Assembly: GCF_026016325.1 (NCBI RefSeq)
Contig: NZ_CP087203.1
Span: 3,906,001 to 3,970,000 of the forward strand
DNA from: Pseudomonas sp. B21-056
GTDB lineage: Bacteria; Pseudomonadota; Gammaproteobacteria; Pseudomonadales; Pseudomonadaceae
Length of the DNA: 64,000 nucleotides
Direction: 5' to 3'
The first letter of the stretch is position 1. Every line of letters starts with the position of its first letter. Under the pieces are notes generated by a model that worked only from the letters and a program-made list of their open reading frames with translations, was not told the DNA's origin and did no database searches. Below, piece after piece: positions 9,445 through 18,880 of the stretch. A program made the translations under genes and the position numbers.

Positions 9445-10050
9445 CTAAAGCGCCGGCACCCCACTGTGAAAACGAAACTCCACATCCGGCGATTCAATCA
9501 ACGCCCGCTCGGCCTCACGCACCTTGTCAATCACCTGGGCGATGTCCTTGGCATCACCATACTGGTAAGCCAGTTTCAGATAACCCTGGAAATGCCGGGC
9601 CTCGCTTTTCAGCAGGCCGAAATAGAATTTGCCCAGTTCTTCGTCCAGATGCGGCACCAACGCCTCGAAACGCTCGCAACTGCGGGCTTCGATGAATGCA
9701 CCGACCACCAGGGTATCCACCAGTTTGACCGGTTCGTGGCTGCGCACCACCTTGCGCAGGCCCGAGGCGTAGCGCCCGGCGGAGAGCTGGCGCAAACCGA
9801 CCTTGCGCTTTTTCATCAGGCGCATGACTTGCTCGTGGTGCACCAGTTCTTCCCGGGCCAGGCGCGACATCATGTTGATCAGATCGACATGGGAATGGTA
9901 CTTGGCGATCAGGCTCAGGGCGGTGCTGGCGGCCTTGAACTCGCAGTTCTTGTGGTCGATCAGCAACGTTTCCTGATCGGCCAGCGCGGCCTGGACCCAG
10001 CCATCGGGGGTGCGGCAGCCAAGGAATTCGTGGATTTCGGGAAGGATCAT
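9445..10050 (-). CDS. miaE: tRNA-(ms2io6A37) hydroxylase
   Basis: 201 residues from ATG 10050 (MILPEIHEFL). MiaE hydroxylates the isopentenyl group of ms2i6A37 in tRNAs reading U-starting codons, using a non-haem di-iron centre. Candidate iron ligands fall in the ferritin-like pattern: Glu37, the ExxH in EELVHHEQ (68-74), Glu121 or Glu126, and the second ExxH in SEARHF (Glu150, His153). The open frame extends 24 codons upstream, but the start used gives the family length. Confidence 0.93.
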   Translation of the reverse strand: MILPEIHEFLGCRTPDGWVQAALADQETLLIDHKNCEFKAASTALSLIAKYHSHVDLINMMSRLAREELVHHEQVMRLMKKRKVGLRQLSAGRYASGLRKVVRSHEPVKLVDTLVVGAFIEARSCERFEALVPHLDEELGKFYFGLLKSEARHFQGYLKLAYQYGDAKDIAQVIDKVREAERALIESPDVEFRFHSGVPAL

Positions 10051-10174
10051 GGGGCTCACGGGCAAAAGGTAGTCGAGCGAAGGGCGCCGATTATACCGGC
10101 CTGCCCCCAGACCACCAGTCACCGCCGTTGATAGGCATCAAGTCGACGCCTGCTTCACAGCAACTAGACTGCCC

Positions 10175-10195
10175 GACAACAACTATAGTTGAGCA
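10175..10195 (+). promoter_or_regulatory. Possible stress-type promoter / palindrome upstream of the universal stress gene
   Basis: A perfect 12-bp palindrome CAACTATAGTTG lies 38 bp before the ATG at 10230. It contains CTATAGT, close to the extended -10 consensus CTATACT favoured by RpoS. No good -35 is seen at 16-18 bp, which would also suit RpoS. No Anr box (TTGATnnnnATCAA) was found nearby. Confidence 0.35.
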
Positions 10196-10229
10196 ACGCC
10201 ACGCCTTTTCATCGTTGGAGACGCCGATC

Positions 10230-11093
10230 ATGCAAGCCATTCGCAGCATCCTGGTGGTCATCGAACCCGAACACTCGGAAAGCCTGGCGCTCAAGCGCGC
10301 CAAGTTGATCGCCGGTGTGACCCAGGCCCACCTGCATCTGCTGGTGTGCGACAAGAAGCACGACCATGCCGGCATGCTCGGCGTGTTGAAGGCCGCGCTG
10401 CTGGCGGATGGCTACAGCGTGACCACTGAACAGGCGTGGAACGAAAGCCTCTACGAAACCATTATCGACGTGCAGCAAGCCGAAGGCTGCGGGCTGGTGG
10501 TCAAGCAGCACTTTCCGGACAGCCCGCTCAAGAAAGCCCTGCTGACGCCAATGGACTGGAAACTGCTGCGCCATTGCCCGACTCCGGTGTTGCTGGTGAA
10601 AACCGCAGGTTCCTGGCGGGACAAGGTGATCCTGGCCGCCGTCGACGTGGGCAATGCCGACGGTGAGCACCGGCACTTGCACAACACCATCATCGACCAC
10701 GGCTATGACATCGCCAGCCTCGCCAAGGCCCACCTGCACGTCATCAGCGCCCACCCTTCGCCGATGCTCTCGGCGGCCGATCCGACGTTCCAGCTCAAGG
10801 AAACCATCGAGGCCCGCTATCGCGAGCAATGCCGCTCGTTCCAGGCGGAGTTCGACATCGACGACCAGCACCTGCACATCGAGGAAGGCCCGGCGGACGT
10901 CTTGATCCCGTTCATGGCGCACAAACTGCAAGCGGCGGTGACCGTGATCGGCACGGTGGCCCGCACGGGGTTGTCAGGGGTGCTGATCGGCAATACCGCC
11001 GAAGCGGTGCTCGATGCCCTGGAAAGCGATGTGCTGGTGCTCAAGCCGCAGGAGGTTGAGGATCATCTGGTGGAGCTGGCGGTGAAAAACTGA
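10230..11093 (+). CDS. Universal stress protein with two tandem Usp domains
   Basis: 287 residues from ATG 10230, preceded by TTGGAG. Domain 1 begins IRSILVVIEP; domain 2 (from about residue 130) begins KVILAAVDV and ends with GTVARTGLSGVLIGNTAEAV, which carries the ATP-binding pattern G-x2-G-x9-G-(S/T/N) of UspE/UspFG-type proteins. Role: cytoplasmic stress-survival protein, partner unknown. The 102 bp of open frame upstream of this ATG is not in the family. It is monocistronic and followed by a palindromic repeat. Confidence 0.9.
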   Translation: MQAIRSILVVIEPEHSESLALKRAKLIAGVTQAHLHLLVCDKKHDHAGMLGVLKAALLADGYSVTTEQAWNESLYETIIDVQQAEGCGLVVKQHFPDSPLKKALLTPMDWKLLRHCPTPVLLVKTAGSWRDKVILAAVDVGNADGEHRHLHNTIIDHGYDIASLAKAHLHVISAHPSPMLSAADPTFQLKETIEARYREQCRSFQAEFDIDDQHLHIEEGPADVLIPFMAHKLQAAVTVIGTVARTGLSGVLIGNTAEAVLDALESDVLVLKPQEVEDHLVELAVKN

Positions 11094-11120
11094 AAGCCCC
11101 CCTTGTGGGAACACTACCCT

Positions 11121-11282
11121 TGTGGCGAGGGGATTTAGCGAAACGTCGCACCGCCCCGCTGGGGTGCGAAGCAGCCCCTGGATCAGCCACTGCGGAGTAT
11201 CAGCCAGATGGAGTCAGTTTAATGGGGGTTGCTTCGCAACCCAGCGGGGCGGTGCGACGTTTCGCTAAATCCCCTCGCCACA
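11121..11282. repeat. Long inverted repeat, TGTGGCGAGGGGATTTA family
   Basis: The arms TGTGGCGAGGGGATTTAGCG and CGCTAAATCCCCTCGCCACA are perfect complements. Further complementary stretches (AAACGTCGCACCGCCCCGCTGG and its partner) extend each arm to about 45 bp around a unique centre. It sits between the convergent Usp and DUF1289 genes. Other copies are at 17633, 27697 and 49360, with a degenerate half at 54606. This copy replaces TATCCCCG with a longer GCGAAACGTCGCACCG stem. Confidence 0.9.
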
Positions 11283-11313
11283 ATAAATCACCTTGTCACA
11301 AAAGAGTCCGCTG

Positions 11314-11784
11314 TCACCGCCCCATCGCATCCTTCAGGAACCCCGGCGCGATGTAGCGCTGGTAATGGGCTTCGGACAGCAGGAAAAATTCCCGATCAAT
11401 GGCATCGCGCAGGTCCGGCAGTTCCCAGTCGCGAAACTCCGGCAGCAGCACCATGCCGTAGGCTTCCAGGTTGTTGATCACCCTGGCACCCCGTGCGATC
11501 AACTGATAGGCCCAGCAATATTCCGACTGGTGCGCCACGAAGCGGATCTGGCGCGCGACCAGTTGCTCGCGCAGCAGGCCTGGGTCGAACACTTCGAGTT
11601 TCGCCACCATGACCTGCACCAGCAGTTGCTCCAGGCGCATCCACACCGCGCGCTTCTCGTCCTCGTTGTAGCCGTTCCAGTGAATCACCTCATGGTGGAA
11701 GCGCTTGCAGCCACGGCACACCAGGTCACCGTAGACAGTGGAGCAAAGGCCGACACAGGGGGTCTTGATGAGCTGGTTGGGCAT
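11314..11784 (-). CDS. DUF1289-family Fe-S-like protein, function unknown
   Basis: 156 residues from ATG 11784 (MPNQLIKTPC). The N-terminal ~50 residues are the DUF1289 pattern: CVGLCSTVYGDLVCRGCKRF with four conserved cysteines, then an EVIHWN-type segment. The rest is a C-terminal extension without a family I recognise. DUF1289 proteins are small and possibly metal-binding, with no known reaction. It is convergent with the Usp gene. Start choice is moderate because the ribosome site is poor. Confidence 0.8.
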   Translation of the reverse strand: MPNQLIKTPCVGLCSTVYGDLVCRGCKRFHHEVIHWNGYNEDEKRAVWMRLEQLLVQVMVAKLEVFDPGLLREQLVARQIRFVAHQSEYCWAYQLIARGARVINNLEAYGMVLLPEFRDWELPDLRDAIDREFFLLSEAHYQRYIAPGFLKDAMGR

Positions 11785-11930
11785 AACGGAACGCACACGC
11801 AAAAGCAGGACAGGCCGGCATGTTAGCCCTTTGTCTAAGATTGATCACCCCTCAAACTTCCCCGCCCAACTTACCTTTAATTTTTTTTTCCCGTAGAATC
11901 AGCCAGCCTTTTAAGGCGCCAATGTCCGTT

Positions 11931-12070
11931 AGAAGCTGTTTTCAAAGCGTCACGAGCACAGTCGTTCCTTCAGAACGGTGTTGGCGAAGGGTCTTTCCAG
12001 CGGGGAAAGCCCAACGCCAACCCTCATCAGCTCCCCGTTCTGCAGGCGTAAAACTTTGAAAGCAGCTTCT
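11931..12070. promoter_or_regulatory. 140-bp nested inverted repeat in the acnB upstream region
   Basis: Three nested stems are visible. Outer arms are AGAAGCTGTTTTCAAAG (11931) and CTTTGAAAGCAGCTTCT (ending 12070), with one mismatch-type bulge. Middle arms are CAGAACGG (11971) and CCGTTCTG. Inner arms are GTTGGCG and CGCCAAC, enclosing GGG-CTTTCC/GGGAAAG-CCC. It ends 120 bp before the acnB GTG. It could be a structured 5' leader, an attenuator-like hairpin or a miniature mobile element; no target-site duplication is obvious. The 388 bp from 11803 to 12190 otherwise show no gene. Confidence 0.6.
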
Positions 12071-12190
12071 GTGAGGAACCCCGGAAACCCTGGCGTGGTG
12101 GCTCAAAAAGCCCCCGACGCGCATGAGTACCGCGGGTTTCTGGATGAGCGTCCCGGACACCCATTTGGGACCACTGATGAGGGTAATACT

Positions 12191-14791
12191 GTGCTTGAAG
12201 CCTACCGCAAACATATCGAAGAGCGTGCAGCACTGGGTATCGTTCCCCAGCCGCTCAACGCCGAACAAACCGCAGGCCTGGTCGAGCTGCTGAAGAATCC
12301 CCCGGCTGGCGAAGAAGCTTTCCTCGTTGACCTGATCACCAATCGCGTTCCACCGGGAGTCGACGAAGCCGCCTACGTCAAGGCCGGTTTCCTCTCCGCC
12401 CTGGCCAAGGGCGAAGTCCAATCCCCTCTGCTGGACAAGAAGCGCGCCGTTGAACTGCTCGGCACCATGCAGGGCGGCTACAACATCGTGACCCTGGTGG
12501 AACTGCTGGACAACGCCGAGCTGGCGCCAGTGGCCGCCGAAGAACTCAAGCACACCCTGCTGATGTTCGATGCCTTCCACGACGTGGCTGAAAAAGCCAA
12601 GAACGGCAACGTCCACGCCAAGGCCGTGCTGCAATCCTGGGCCGACGGCGAGTGGTTCAAGAAGCGTCCGGTGCTGGCCGACAAGATCAGCCTGCGGGTG
12701 TTCAAGGTCACCGGCGAAACCAACACCGACGACCTGTCCCCTGCCCCGGACGCCTGGTCGCGCCCTGACATCCCGCTGCACGCCCTGGCCATGCTGAAAA
12801 TGGCCCGTGACGGCATCGTTCCGGACGAGCAAGGCAAGACCGGCCCGATGAAGCAGATCGAAGAAATGCGCAACGGCGGTTTCCCGGTTGCCTACGTCGG
12901 TGACGTGGTCGGTACCGGTTCCTCGCGTAAATCCGCCACCAACTCGGTGCTGTGGTTCTTCGGCGACGACATCCCGTACGTACCGAACAAGCGTGCCGGT
13001 GGTTTCTGCTTCGGCAGCAAGATCGCCCCGATTTTCTACAACACCATGGAAGACGCCGGCGCCCTGCCGATCGAATTCGATGTGTCGAACATGAACATGG
13101 GCGACGTGATCGACCTGTACCCGCACGCTGGCAAAGTCTGCAAGCACGGTACCGACGAAGTCCTCACCACCTTCGAAATGAAGACCCCGGTCCTGCTGGA
13201 CGAAGTCCGTGCCGGCGGCCGTATCCCGCTGATCATCGGCCGCGGCCTGACCGAAAAGGCGCGTGCCGAGCTGGGCCTGCCGCCGTTCGACCTGTTCAAG
13301 AAGCCTGAAGCCCCTGCCGAAAGCACCAAGGGTTTCACCCTGGCGCAGAAGATGGTCGGCAAGGCGTGCGGCGTAGCCGGTGTGCGTCCTGGCACCTACT
13401 GCGAACCGAAGATGACCACCGTGGGTTCCCAGGACACCACAGGTCCCATGACCCGTGACGAGCTGAAAGACCTGGCGTGCCTGGGCTTCTCCGCTGACCT
13501 GGTGATGCAGTCGTTCTGCCACACCGCGGCGTATCCAAAGCCGATCGACGTGACCACCCACCACACCCTGCCTGACTTCATCATGACCCGTGGCGGCGTT
13601 TCCCTGCGTCCGGGCGACGGCATCATCCACTCGTGGCTGAACCGCATGCTGCTGCCGGACACCGTCGGTACCGGTGGTGACTCCCACACCCGTTTCCCGA
13701 TGGGCATCTCGTTCCCGGCCGGTTCCGGCCTGGTGGCGTTCGCCGCTGCCACCGGCGTCATGCCGCTGGACATGCCGGAATCGATCCTGGTGCGCTTCAA
13801 AGGCAAGATGAAACCTGGCATCACCCTGCGTGACCTGGTTCATGCCATTCCTTACTTCGCCATCCAGAACGGTCTGCTGACTGTCGAGAAGAAAGGCAAG
13901 AAAAACGCCTTCTCCGGCCGCATCCTGGAAATCGAAGGCCTGGAAGGCCTGACGCTGGAACAGGCTTTCGAGCTGTCCGACGCCTCGGCCGAACGTTCGG
14001 CTGCCGGTTGCACCATCAAGCTGTCGAAAGAGTCGATCACCGAGTACCTGCAGTCCAACATCACCCTGCTGCGCTGGATGATCGGCGAAGGCTACGGCGA
14101 TGCCCGTACCCTGGAACGTCGCGCCCAAGCGATGGAAGCCTGGGTCGCCAACCCTGAGCTGATGGAAGCCGATGCCGACGCCGAATACGCCGAAGTCATC
14201 GAAATCGACCTGGCCAACATCAGCGAGCCGGTGCTCTGCGCGCCGAACGACCCGGACGACGCCCGTCTGCTCTCCAGCGTGGCTGGCGAGAAGATCGACG
14301 AAGTGTTCATCGGTTCGTGCATGACCAACATCGGTCACTTCCGCGCAGCCGGCAAGCTGCTGGATCAGGTCAAGGGTCAGCTGCCAACCCGTCTGTGGCT
14401 GTCGCCGCCGACCAAGATGGACGCTCACCAACTGACCGAAGAAGGCTACTACGGCATCTACGGCAAGGCCGGCGCGCGCATGGAAATGCCAGGCTGCTCG
14501 CTGTGCATGGGTAACCAGGCACGCGTCGAGCCGAACAGCACCGTGGTGTCGACGTCGACCCGTAACTTCCCGAACCGTCTGGGCGACGGCGCGAATGTCT
14601 ACCTGGCTTCGGCCGAACTGGCATCCGTTGCATCGATCCTGGGTCGCCTGCCGACCGTCGAGGAGTACATGGAATACGCCGGCAAGATCGACAGCATGGC
14701 AGCGGACGTGTACCGCTACCTGAGCTTCGACCAGATCGCCGAGTTCCGTGAAGCGGCTGCAAACGCCAACATCCCGGTCGTTCAAGCCTAA
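12191..14791 (+). CDS. acnB: Aconitate hydratase B
   Basis: 866 residues from a GTG start at 12191, chosen because GAGGGTAATACT precedes it and the N-terminus ([16 protein letters not shown]) matches AcnB. The open frame runs further upstream through the inverted repeat and is not coding there. AcnB interconverts citrate and isocitrate in the TCA cycle and can bind RNA when its cluster is lost. The 4Fe-4S ligands are visible as Cys710 (GSCMTN), Cys769 and Cys772 (PGCSLCMGN), the same numbers as E. coli AcnB. Domain order is HEAT-like, swivel, then the catalytic 1-2-3 domains. A strong terminator follows. Confidence 0.97.
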   Translation: MLEAYRKHIEERAALGIVPQPLNAEQTAGLVELLKNPPAGEEAFLVDLITNRVPPGVDEAAYVKAGFLSALAKGEVQSPLLDKKRAVELLGTMQGGYNIVTLVELLDNAELAPVAAEELKHTLLMFDAFHDVAEKAKNGNVHAKAVLQSWADGEWFKKRPVLADKISLRVFKVTGETNTDDLSPAPDAWSRPDIPLHALAMLKMARDGIVPDEQGKTGPMKQIEEMRNGGFPVAYVGDVVGTGSSRKSATNSVLWFFGDDIPYVPNKRAGGFCFGSKIAPIFYNTMEDAGALPIEFDVSNMNMGDVIDLYPHAGKVCKHGTDEVLTTFEMKTPVLLDEVRAGGRIPLIIGRGLTEKARAELGLPPFDLFKKPEAPAESTKGFTLAQKMVGKACGVAGVRPGTYCEPKMTTVGSQDTTGPMTRDELKDLACLGFSADLVMQSFCHTAAYPKPIDVTTHHTLPDFIMTRGGVSLRPGDGIIHSWLNRMLLPDTVGTGGDSHTRFPMGISFPAGSGLVAFAAATGVMPLDMPESILVRFKGKMKPGITLRDLVHAIPYFAIQNGLLTVEKKGKKNAFSGRILEIEGLEGLTLEQAFELSDASAERSAAGCTIKLSKESITEYLQSNITLLRWMIGEGYGDARTLERRAQAMEAWVANPELMEADADAEYAEVIEIDLANISEPVLCAPNDPDDARLLSSVAGEKIDEVFIGSCMTNIGHFRAAGKLLDQVKGQLPTRLWLSPPTKMDAHQLTEEGYYGIYGKAGARMEMPGCSLCMGNQARVEPNSTVVSTSTRNFPNRLGDGANVYLASAELASVASILGRLPTVEEYMEYAGKIDSMAADVYRYLSFDQIAEFREAAANANIPVVQA

Positions 14792-14809
14792 GGCTTCGAC
14801 GCTCGACTG

Positions 14810-14847
14810 AAAACGCCGCCCTTCTTGCGAGGGGCGGCGTTTTTTTA
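14810..14847 (+). terminator. Rho-independent terminator of acnB
   Basis: AAAACGCCGCCC, loop TTCTTGCGA, GGGGCGGCGT followed by seven T, starting 19 bp after the acnB stop. Confidence 0.9.
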
Positions 14848-14875
14848 TGCCTGGGCTTTTGATGCAAGCCGGGCC

Positions 14876-15016
14876 GCCGCTATCGCGAGCAGGCTCGCTC
14901 CCACAGGGGATCGCATTTCAAATGTGGGAGCGAGCCTGCTCGCGATGGCGTCGGGTCAGCCACATCCATCTCAACTGACATACCGCTATCGCGAGCAAGC
15001 TCGCTCCCACCGGGGG
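14876..15016. repeat. REPIN plus an extra REP half (three halves)
   Basis: Inverted half at 14881 (GCGAGCAGGCTCGCTCCCAC), direct half at about 14923 (GTGGGAGCGAGCCTGCTCGC), and a third, inverted, half at about 14987. It occupies the gap between the convergent acnB and sdaC genes and ends 10 bp before the sdaC stop. Confidence 0.85.
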
Positions 15017-15025
15017 ATTTGTGTC

Positions 15026-16306
15026 TCAGGCTGCCAGGGAATAGACCAGCGCGGTAATCGCCACCAGCCCCACCGATACCACAAAGACATTCGACGCCTG
15101 GCCGCGATAGCGGGCCATGGCCGGGACTTTGCGGATGGCGTACATCGGCATCAGGAACAGGATGGCCGCGATCACCGGGCCGCCGAGGGTTTCGATCATG
15201 CCGAGGATGCTTGGGTTGAGCGTGGCGACGATCCAGCACACCACCAGCATGAACACCGCCGTCAGGCGGTCCAGGGTCTTGGCCGCCGGGCGATGGCCGC
15301 TTTTTACGATCAGGCCCTTGAGGCCTTCACTGGCGCCGATGTAGTGCCCCAGGAATGACTTGGAGATCGCCACGAAGGCAATCAACGGCGCCGCAAAGGC
15401 GATGGTCGGGTTGCTGAAATGGTTGGCCAGGTACGACAGGATCGACAGGTTCTGCGCCTTCGCTTCGGCCAATTGCGCCGGCGACAGGGTCAGCACGCAA
15501 CTGAACACGAAGAACAGCACCATCACCACCATCAACACATGGGCGCGGGACAGGATCTGCGCGCTGCGCTCCTGCGCGCCATCGCCGTAGCGGCGTTTCT
15601 GGTCCACCGCGAACGCCGAGATGATCGGCGAGTGGTTGAACGAGAACACCATCACCGGAATCGCCAGCCACAGGGTATGCAGCAGCGCCGAAGGGGCCGG
15701 CGGCGTGGACGCGGTGGTCAGGATGCCGCCGCTCCAGTGCGGAACCAGAAACACCGCCAGGAACAGCAGCGCGACGATGAACGGGTAGACCATCAGGCTC
15801 ATCGCCTTGACGATCGCCTGCTCGCCACAGCGCACCACCGCCAGCAGCCCCAGGATCAGCACCAGGGACAGCACCGCGCGGGAAGGCGGCTGGATATGCA
15901 ATTGATGCTCGAGGAAACTGCCCACGGTGTTGGTCAGCGCCACGCTGTAGATCAGCAGGATCGGGAAAATCGCAAAGAAATACAGCAAGGTGATCAGCGC
16001 ACCGGCCTTGATACCGAAATGCTCCTCCACCACCTCGGTGATGTCCGCCCCATCACGGCCGGACAACACGAAACGGGTCAGGCCCCGGTGCGCGTAGAAA
16101 GTCATCGGAAACGCCAGTAACGCCAGGATCAGCAAGGGCCAGAAACCACCCAGGCCGGCGTTGATCGGTAGAAACAGCGTACCGGCACCGATGGCGGTGC
16201 CAAACAAGCCCAGCATCCAGGTCGTATCCTGGCGACTCCACTGACTGAGGGTGGCTGGGGCTGTCGATTCAAAGCGCTCTTCGACGCTATTGGCCTGATC
16301 ATTCAT
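15026..16306 (-). CDS. sdaC: Serine/proton symporter (HAAAP family, SdaC type)
   Basis: 426 residues from ATG 16306, preceded by CGGAGATCCGACCGG; the upstream part of the open frame is not conserved. From memory it aligns with E. coli SdaC over its length: DTTWMLGLFGTAIGAGTLFL, AHRGLTRFVLSGRDGADITE, NHSPIISAFAV and SILGMIETLGGP. Eleven hydrophobic segments are expected. It imports L-serine with protons across the inner membrane. No serine dehydratase gene is adjacent. Serine specificity is inferred from similarity. Confidence 0.9.
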   Translation of the reverse strand: MNDQANSVEERFESTAPATLSQWSRQDTTWMLGLFGTAIGAGTLFLPINAGLGGFWPLLILALLAFPMTFYAHRGLTRFVLSGRDGADITEVVEEHFGIKAGALITLLYFFAIFPILLIYSVALTNTVGSFLEHQLHIQPPSRAVLSLVLILGLLAVVRCGEQAIVKAMSLMVYPFIVALLFLAVFLVPHWSGGILTTASTPPAPSALLHTLWLAIPVMVFSFNHSPIISAFAVDQKRRYGDGAQERSAQILSRAHVLMVVMVLFFVFSCVLTLSPAQLAEAKAQNLSILSYLANHFSNPTIAFAAPLIAFVAISKSFLGHYIGASEGLKGLIVKSGHRPAAKTLDRLTAVFMLVVCWIVATLNPSILGMIETLGGPVIAAILFLMPMYAIRKVPAMARYRGQASNVFVVSVGLVAITALVYSLAA

Positions 16307-16528
16307 CCGGTCGGATCTCCGCTTTCCGGTCATATGCACCCGGCCGGGACGAGTCGGAAAAACCCGACAGGCAGCGTCCTGGCCGAAACAGGGGCGCGAT
16401 TGTCCGGGATTAACGAGCAGAAGCAAAGACTTAGCTGAGGAACGGTGGTGCACGGCAAAAAAGCCAGAGAGCAAGGTATCGCCGCTTTGCCCCAGCTCCT
16501 ACACTCAAACACAGAATCCACAATACTT

Positions 16529-16616
16529 GTGGGAGCGAGCCTGCTCGCGATGACGGCGTGTCAGCCAACATTGAACTGACTGACTCACCGTCATCGCGAG
16601 CAGGCTCGCTCCGACA
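16529..16616. repeat. REPIN
   Basis: Direct half TGTGGGAGCGAGCCTGCTCG and inverted half CGAGCAGGCTCGCTCCGACA around a spacer. It lies between the divergent sdaC and dehydrogenase genes, so it is within promoter territory rather than at a 3' end, which is unusual in this window. Confidence 0.85.
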
Positions 16617-16652
16617 GGGATTCGTCCATGCGATTGCCCACAGGAGCCCAGC

Positions 16653-17603
16653 ATGACCGCAACCGTCCTGGTACTGGTTGAAACCGTCAACGACTACCTG
16701 CCGATCCTCGAGCGCCAGGGGTATCACCTGGAGCTGGCACCCACGCCAGCCGAACGCAAGGCAGCGATTTTCGAGCATGGCGAGCGGTTCAATGCAGTGC
16801 TGACCCGCGGCCCCCTGGGTCTGACGGCCGAAGAAATGGCCGCCCTGCCCAACCTGCAGATCATTTGCGTGATCGGCGCCGGCTACGAACAGGTGGACCT
16901 GCAGGCTGCCCGTAACCGCGGCATCGTGGTCACCAACGGTGCTGGGGTCAACGCGTCGTCGGTGGCTGACCATGCCATGGCGCTGCTGCTGGCGCTGGTG
17001 CGCGACATCCCCCGGGCCGACGCCTGTATACGCCGGGGTGAATGGACGAAGGTCATGCGCCCTTCCCTGGCCGGCAAGCGGCTGGGCGTGCTGGGCCTGG
17101 GTGCGGTGGGCATGGCTATTGCCAGGCGCGCGGCCCTCGGCTTCGACATGAGCGTCAGCTACCACAGTCGGCGGGTGCGCAATGATGTGCCCTACACCTT
17201 CTGCGCCACGCCCACGGAGCTGGCCCGGGTTTCGGACTTCCTGATCGTCGCCACGCCCGGTGGGCTCGATACCCGCCGGTTGATCAACAAACAGGCCCTC
17301 GATGCCCTCGGTCCCAAGGGTTTCCTGGTGAATATCGCCCGGGCCAGTGTGGTCGCCACCGATGAGCTGATCAGCGCCCTGGAGCACCGGCGCATTGCCG
17401 GGGCGGCCCTGGACGTGTTCGACCACGAACCGGAAGTGCCCGACGCCCTGAAGCAACTGCCCAATGTGGTCCTGACACCCCACGTCGCCGGCCTGTCGCC
17501 GGAATCGACCCGGGCCACGGTGGAGCTGGTGGGGCAGAACCTCACGGCGTTCTTTTCCGGTAAGCCGGTGCTGACGCCGGTGCCGCTGCCGGAGCCGAAT
17601 TGA
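16653..17603 (+). CDS. D-isomer-specific 2-hydroxyacid dehydrogenase
   Basis: 316 residues, the usual length for glyoxylate/hydroxypyruvate or 2-ketoaldonate reductases of this family. It would reduce a 2-oxoacid with NAD(P)H. The dinucleotide fold is GLGAVGMAIARRA. The catalytic triad is visible as Arg in NIARAS, Glu in FDHEPEVP and His in LTPHVAG. Residues that set NADP preference (SYHSRR after beta-B, with two Arg) suggest NADPH; this is inference. ATG follows CAGGAGCCCAGC. It stands alone with a palindromic repeat downstream. The exact substrate is unknown. Confidence 0.88.
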   Translation: MTATVLVLVETVNDYLPILERQGYHLELAPTPAERKAAIFEHGERFNAVLTRGPLGLTAEEMAALPNLQIICVIGAGYEQVDLQAARNRGIVVTNGAGVNASSVADHAMALLLALVRDIPRADACIRRGEWTKVMRPSLAGKRLGVLGLGAVGMAIARRAALGFDMSVSYHSRRVRNDVPYTFCATPTELARVSDFLIVATPGGLDTRRLINKQALDALGPKGFLVNIARASVVATDELISALEHRRIAGAALDVFDHEPEVPDALKQLPNVVLTPHVAGLSPESTRATVELVGQNLTAFFSGKPVLTPVPLPEPN

Positions 17604-17632
17604 TTACAACGTTGTAGAACTGACACCGAACC

Positions 17633-17764
17633 TGTGGCGAGGGGATTTATCCCCGCTGGGCTGCGCAGCAGCCCTAAATCCTGACACCTCGGTGCATCAG
17701 ATAGATTGTGTTGATTGTATTGGGGCTGCTGCGCAGCCCAGCGGGGATAAATCCCCTCGCCACA
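17633..17764. repeat. Long inverted repeat, TGTGGCGAGGGGATTTATCC family
   Basis: Arms TGTGGCGAGGGGATTTATCC and GGATAAATCCCCTCGCCACA continue inward as CCCGCTGGGCTGCGCAGCAG and its complement. The centre is unique. It lies between the convergent dehydrogenase gene and tssA. Confidence 0.9.
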
Positions 17765-17791
17765 AAAGCCATTCACCAGTACTAGCACAAA

Positions 17792-18880
17792 TCAGAGAAC
17801 CCCCAACAACGTCCACAACCGCCGGGATTCGGCATCGGCGCTGATCAGTTCCCCCAGCAACTCGCTCAGCGGCTTGTTGCCCCACTCCACGCCCCGTCGG
17901 ATCAGGTAGGGCACCGGGCTGTGGGGTTCGGTGCGCGACAGGTAGCCGGCGATGACCAGCAACTGCCGGTAGGCCTCTTCACGACTGGCCGGCTCCTGGA
18001 AAACCTGGGCCGGCGCGGCTCCCGCCTGGGCCTGAACAGCCGGCGACGCGACGGCGGGTGAAGTTGGCACCGGCACGACGGTGGGTTCTTGTGGATGCAT
18101 CGCGATGAACTCCTCTACCAGTGCCAGCAAGGCCTGTATCACGTCCTGCAGGGATTTGTAGCCCGGGGCCAGGTTGCCCAGGTAGGCGTCGCTCCAGGCT
18201 TCGAGCCGTTGCAGGTGCTGCTGGCTCAACATAAGGCTGCCCTGGTGATGCAGCCAGAACGACAACGGCGTGCCGCGAATCAGTTCGCTGAGTTTCTTCT
18301 GATCGCTGCGCGCCGCTTCCGCCGAGGCCTTGGCGTTCTTGCTGTCATTGACCTGCACCTGCTGACGCTGCAAGCGTTGCCAGTCATCCAGGCAAAAACT
18401 GTCGAAGGACGAATCGCGGCCATTGAACAGCGACACCCGGGTCAACAGCACTTCACTGTAGCGCCGCGCCAGCCATTCCAGCGGAATCACCCGCCATGAC
18501 TGGTCGCCCTCTTCGGCCTGGGGGTGCAACTGCTCGGGGTAGCGCTCACACAGGCCCGCCACCAGCGCCAGGCTGCCGGGCAAGCCTTCCAGCCCGCTCA
18601 AGTGCAACCAGGCCTCGCCCAGCCAGGCACTGATCATCAGGTCCTTGCTGCGCTCGAGCAGCAGCGCGGTGGCGAGTTTTTCCAGCTCCGGCCACTGGGC
18701 GCGCTTGATCTGGGACTGCCACACGCCGGTGGGCAAGCTGGTGTCGTCCTCCCGGCGCAACTCCCGCAGTTGATCGTATTCCGGCTCATAGCGCAGGTCC
18801 TGGCCGCAGGGTGATTCGGCGCTGACCGGCTCGAGCAACTGGCTGATCAGCTCGGGCAAAGGGGAAACAGGTACGCTCAC
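17792..18880 (-). CDS. tssA: Type VI secretion protein TssA (ImpA)
   Basis: 362 residues. TssA caps the growing sheath and helps assembly at the baseplate. The N-terminal ImpA domain has the hallmark SPCGQDLRYEPEYD near residue 20, and an ASREEAYRQL-type segment lies toward the C-terminus. The start is GTG at 18880 with a strong ribosome site (GAGGAGGGCCC), and it overlaps the tssM stop by four bases, so the two are translationally coupled. It is the last gene of the leftward tssJ-K-L-M-A operon. Confidence 0.9.
   Translation of the reverse strand: MSVPVSPLPELISQLLEPVSAESPCGQDLRYEPEYDQLRELRREDDTSLPTGVWQSQIKRAQWPELEKLATALLLERSKDLMISAWLGEAWLHLSGLEGLPGSLALVAGLCERYPEQLHPQAEEGDQSWRVIPLEWLARRYSEVLLTRVSLFNGRDSSFDSFCLDDWQRLQRQQVQVNDSKNAKASAEAARSDQKKLSELIRGTPLSFWLHHQGSLMLSQQHLQRLEAWSDAYLGNLAPGYKSLQDVIQALLALVEEFIAMHPQEPTVVPVPTSPAVASPAVQAQAGAAPAQVFQEPASREEAYRQLLVIAGYLSRTEPHSPVPYLIRRGVEWGNKPLSELLGELISADAESRRLWTLLGVL

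Noticed and set aside
11978..12190. Longer AcnB start upstream of the GTG
   Set aside because: The extra residues read through the inverted repeat and do not match the AcnB N-terminus; the GTG has a good ribosome site.
11942..14785. 947-codon open frame antisense to acnB
   Set aside because: It mirrors acnB codon structure, has His/Val/Arg-rich low-complexity translation and no family motif; it is a high-GC shadow.
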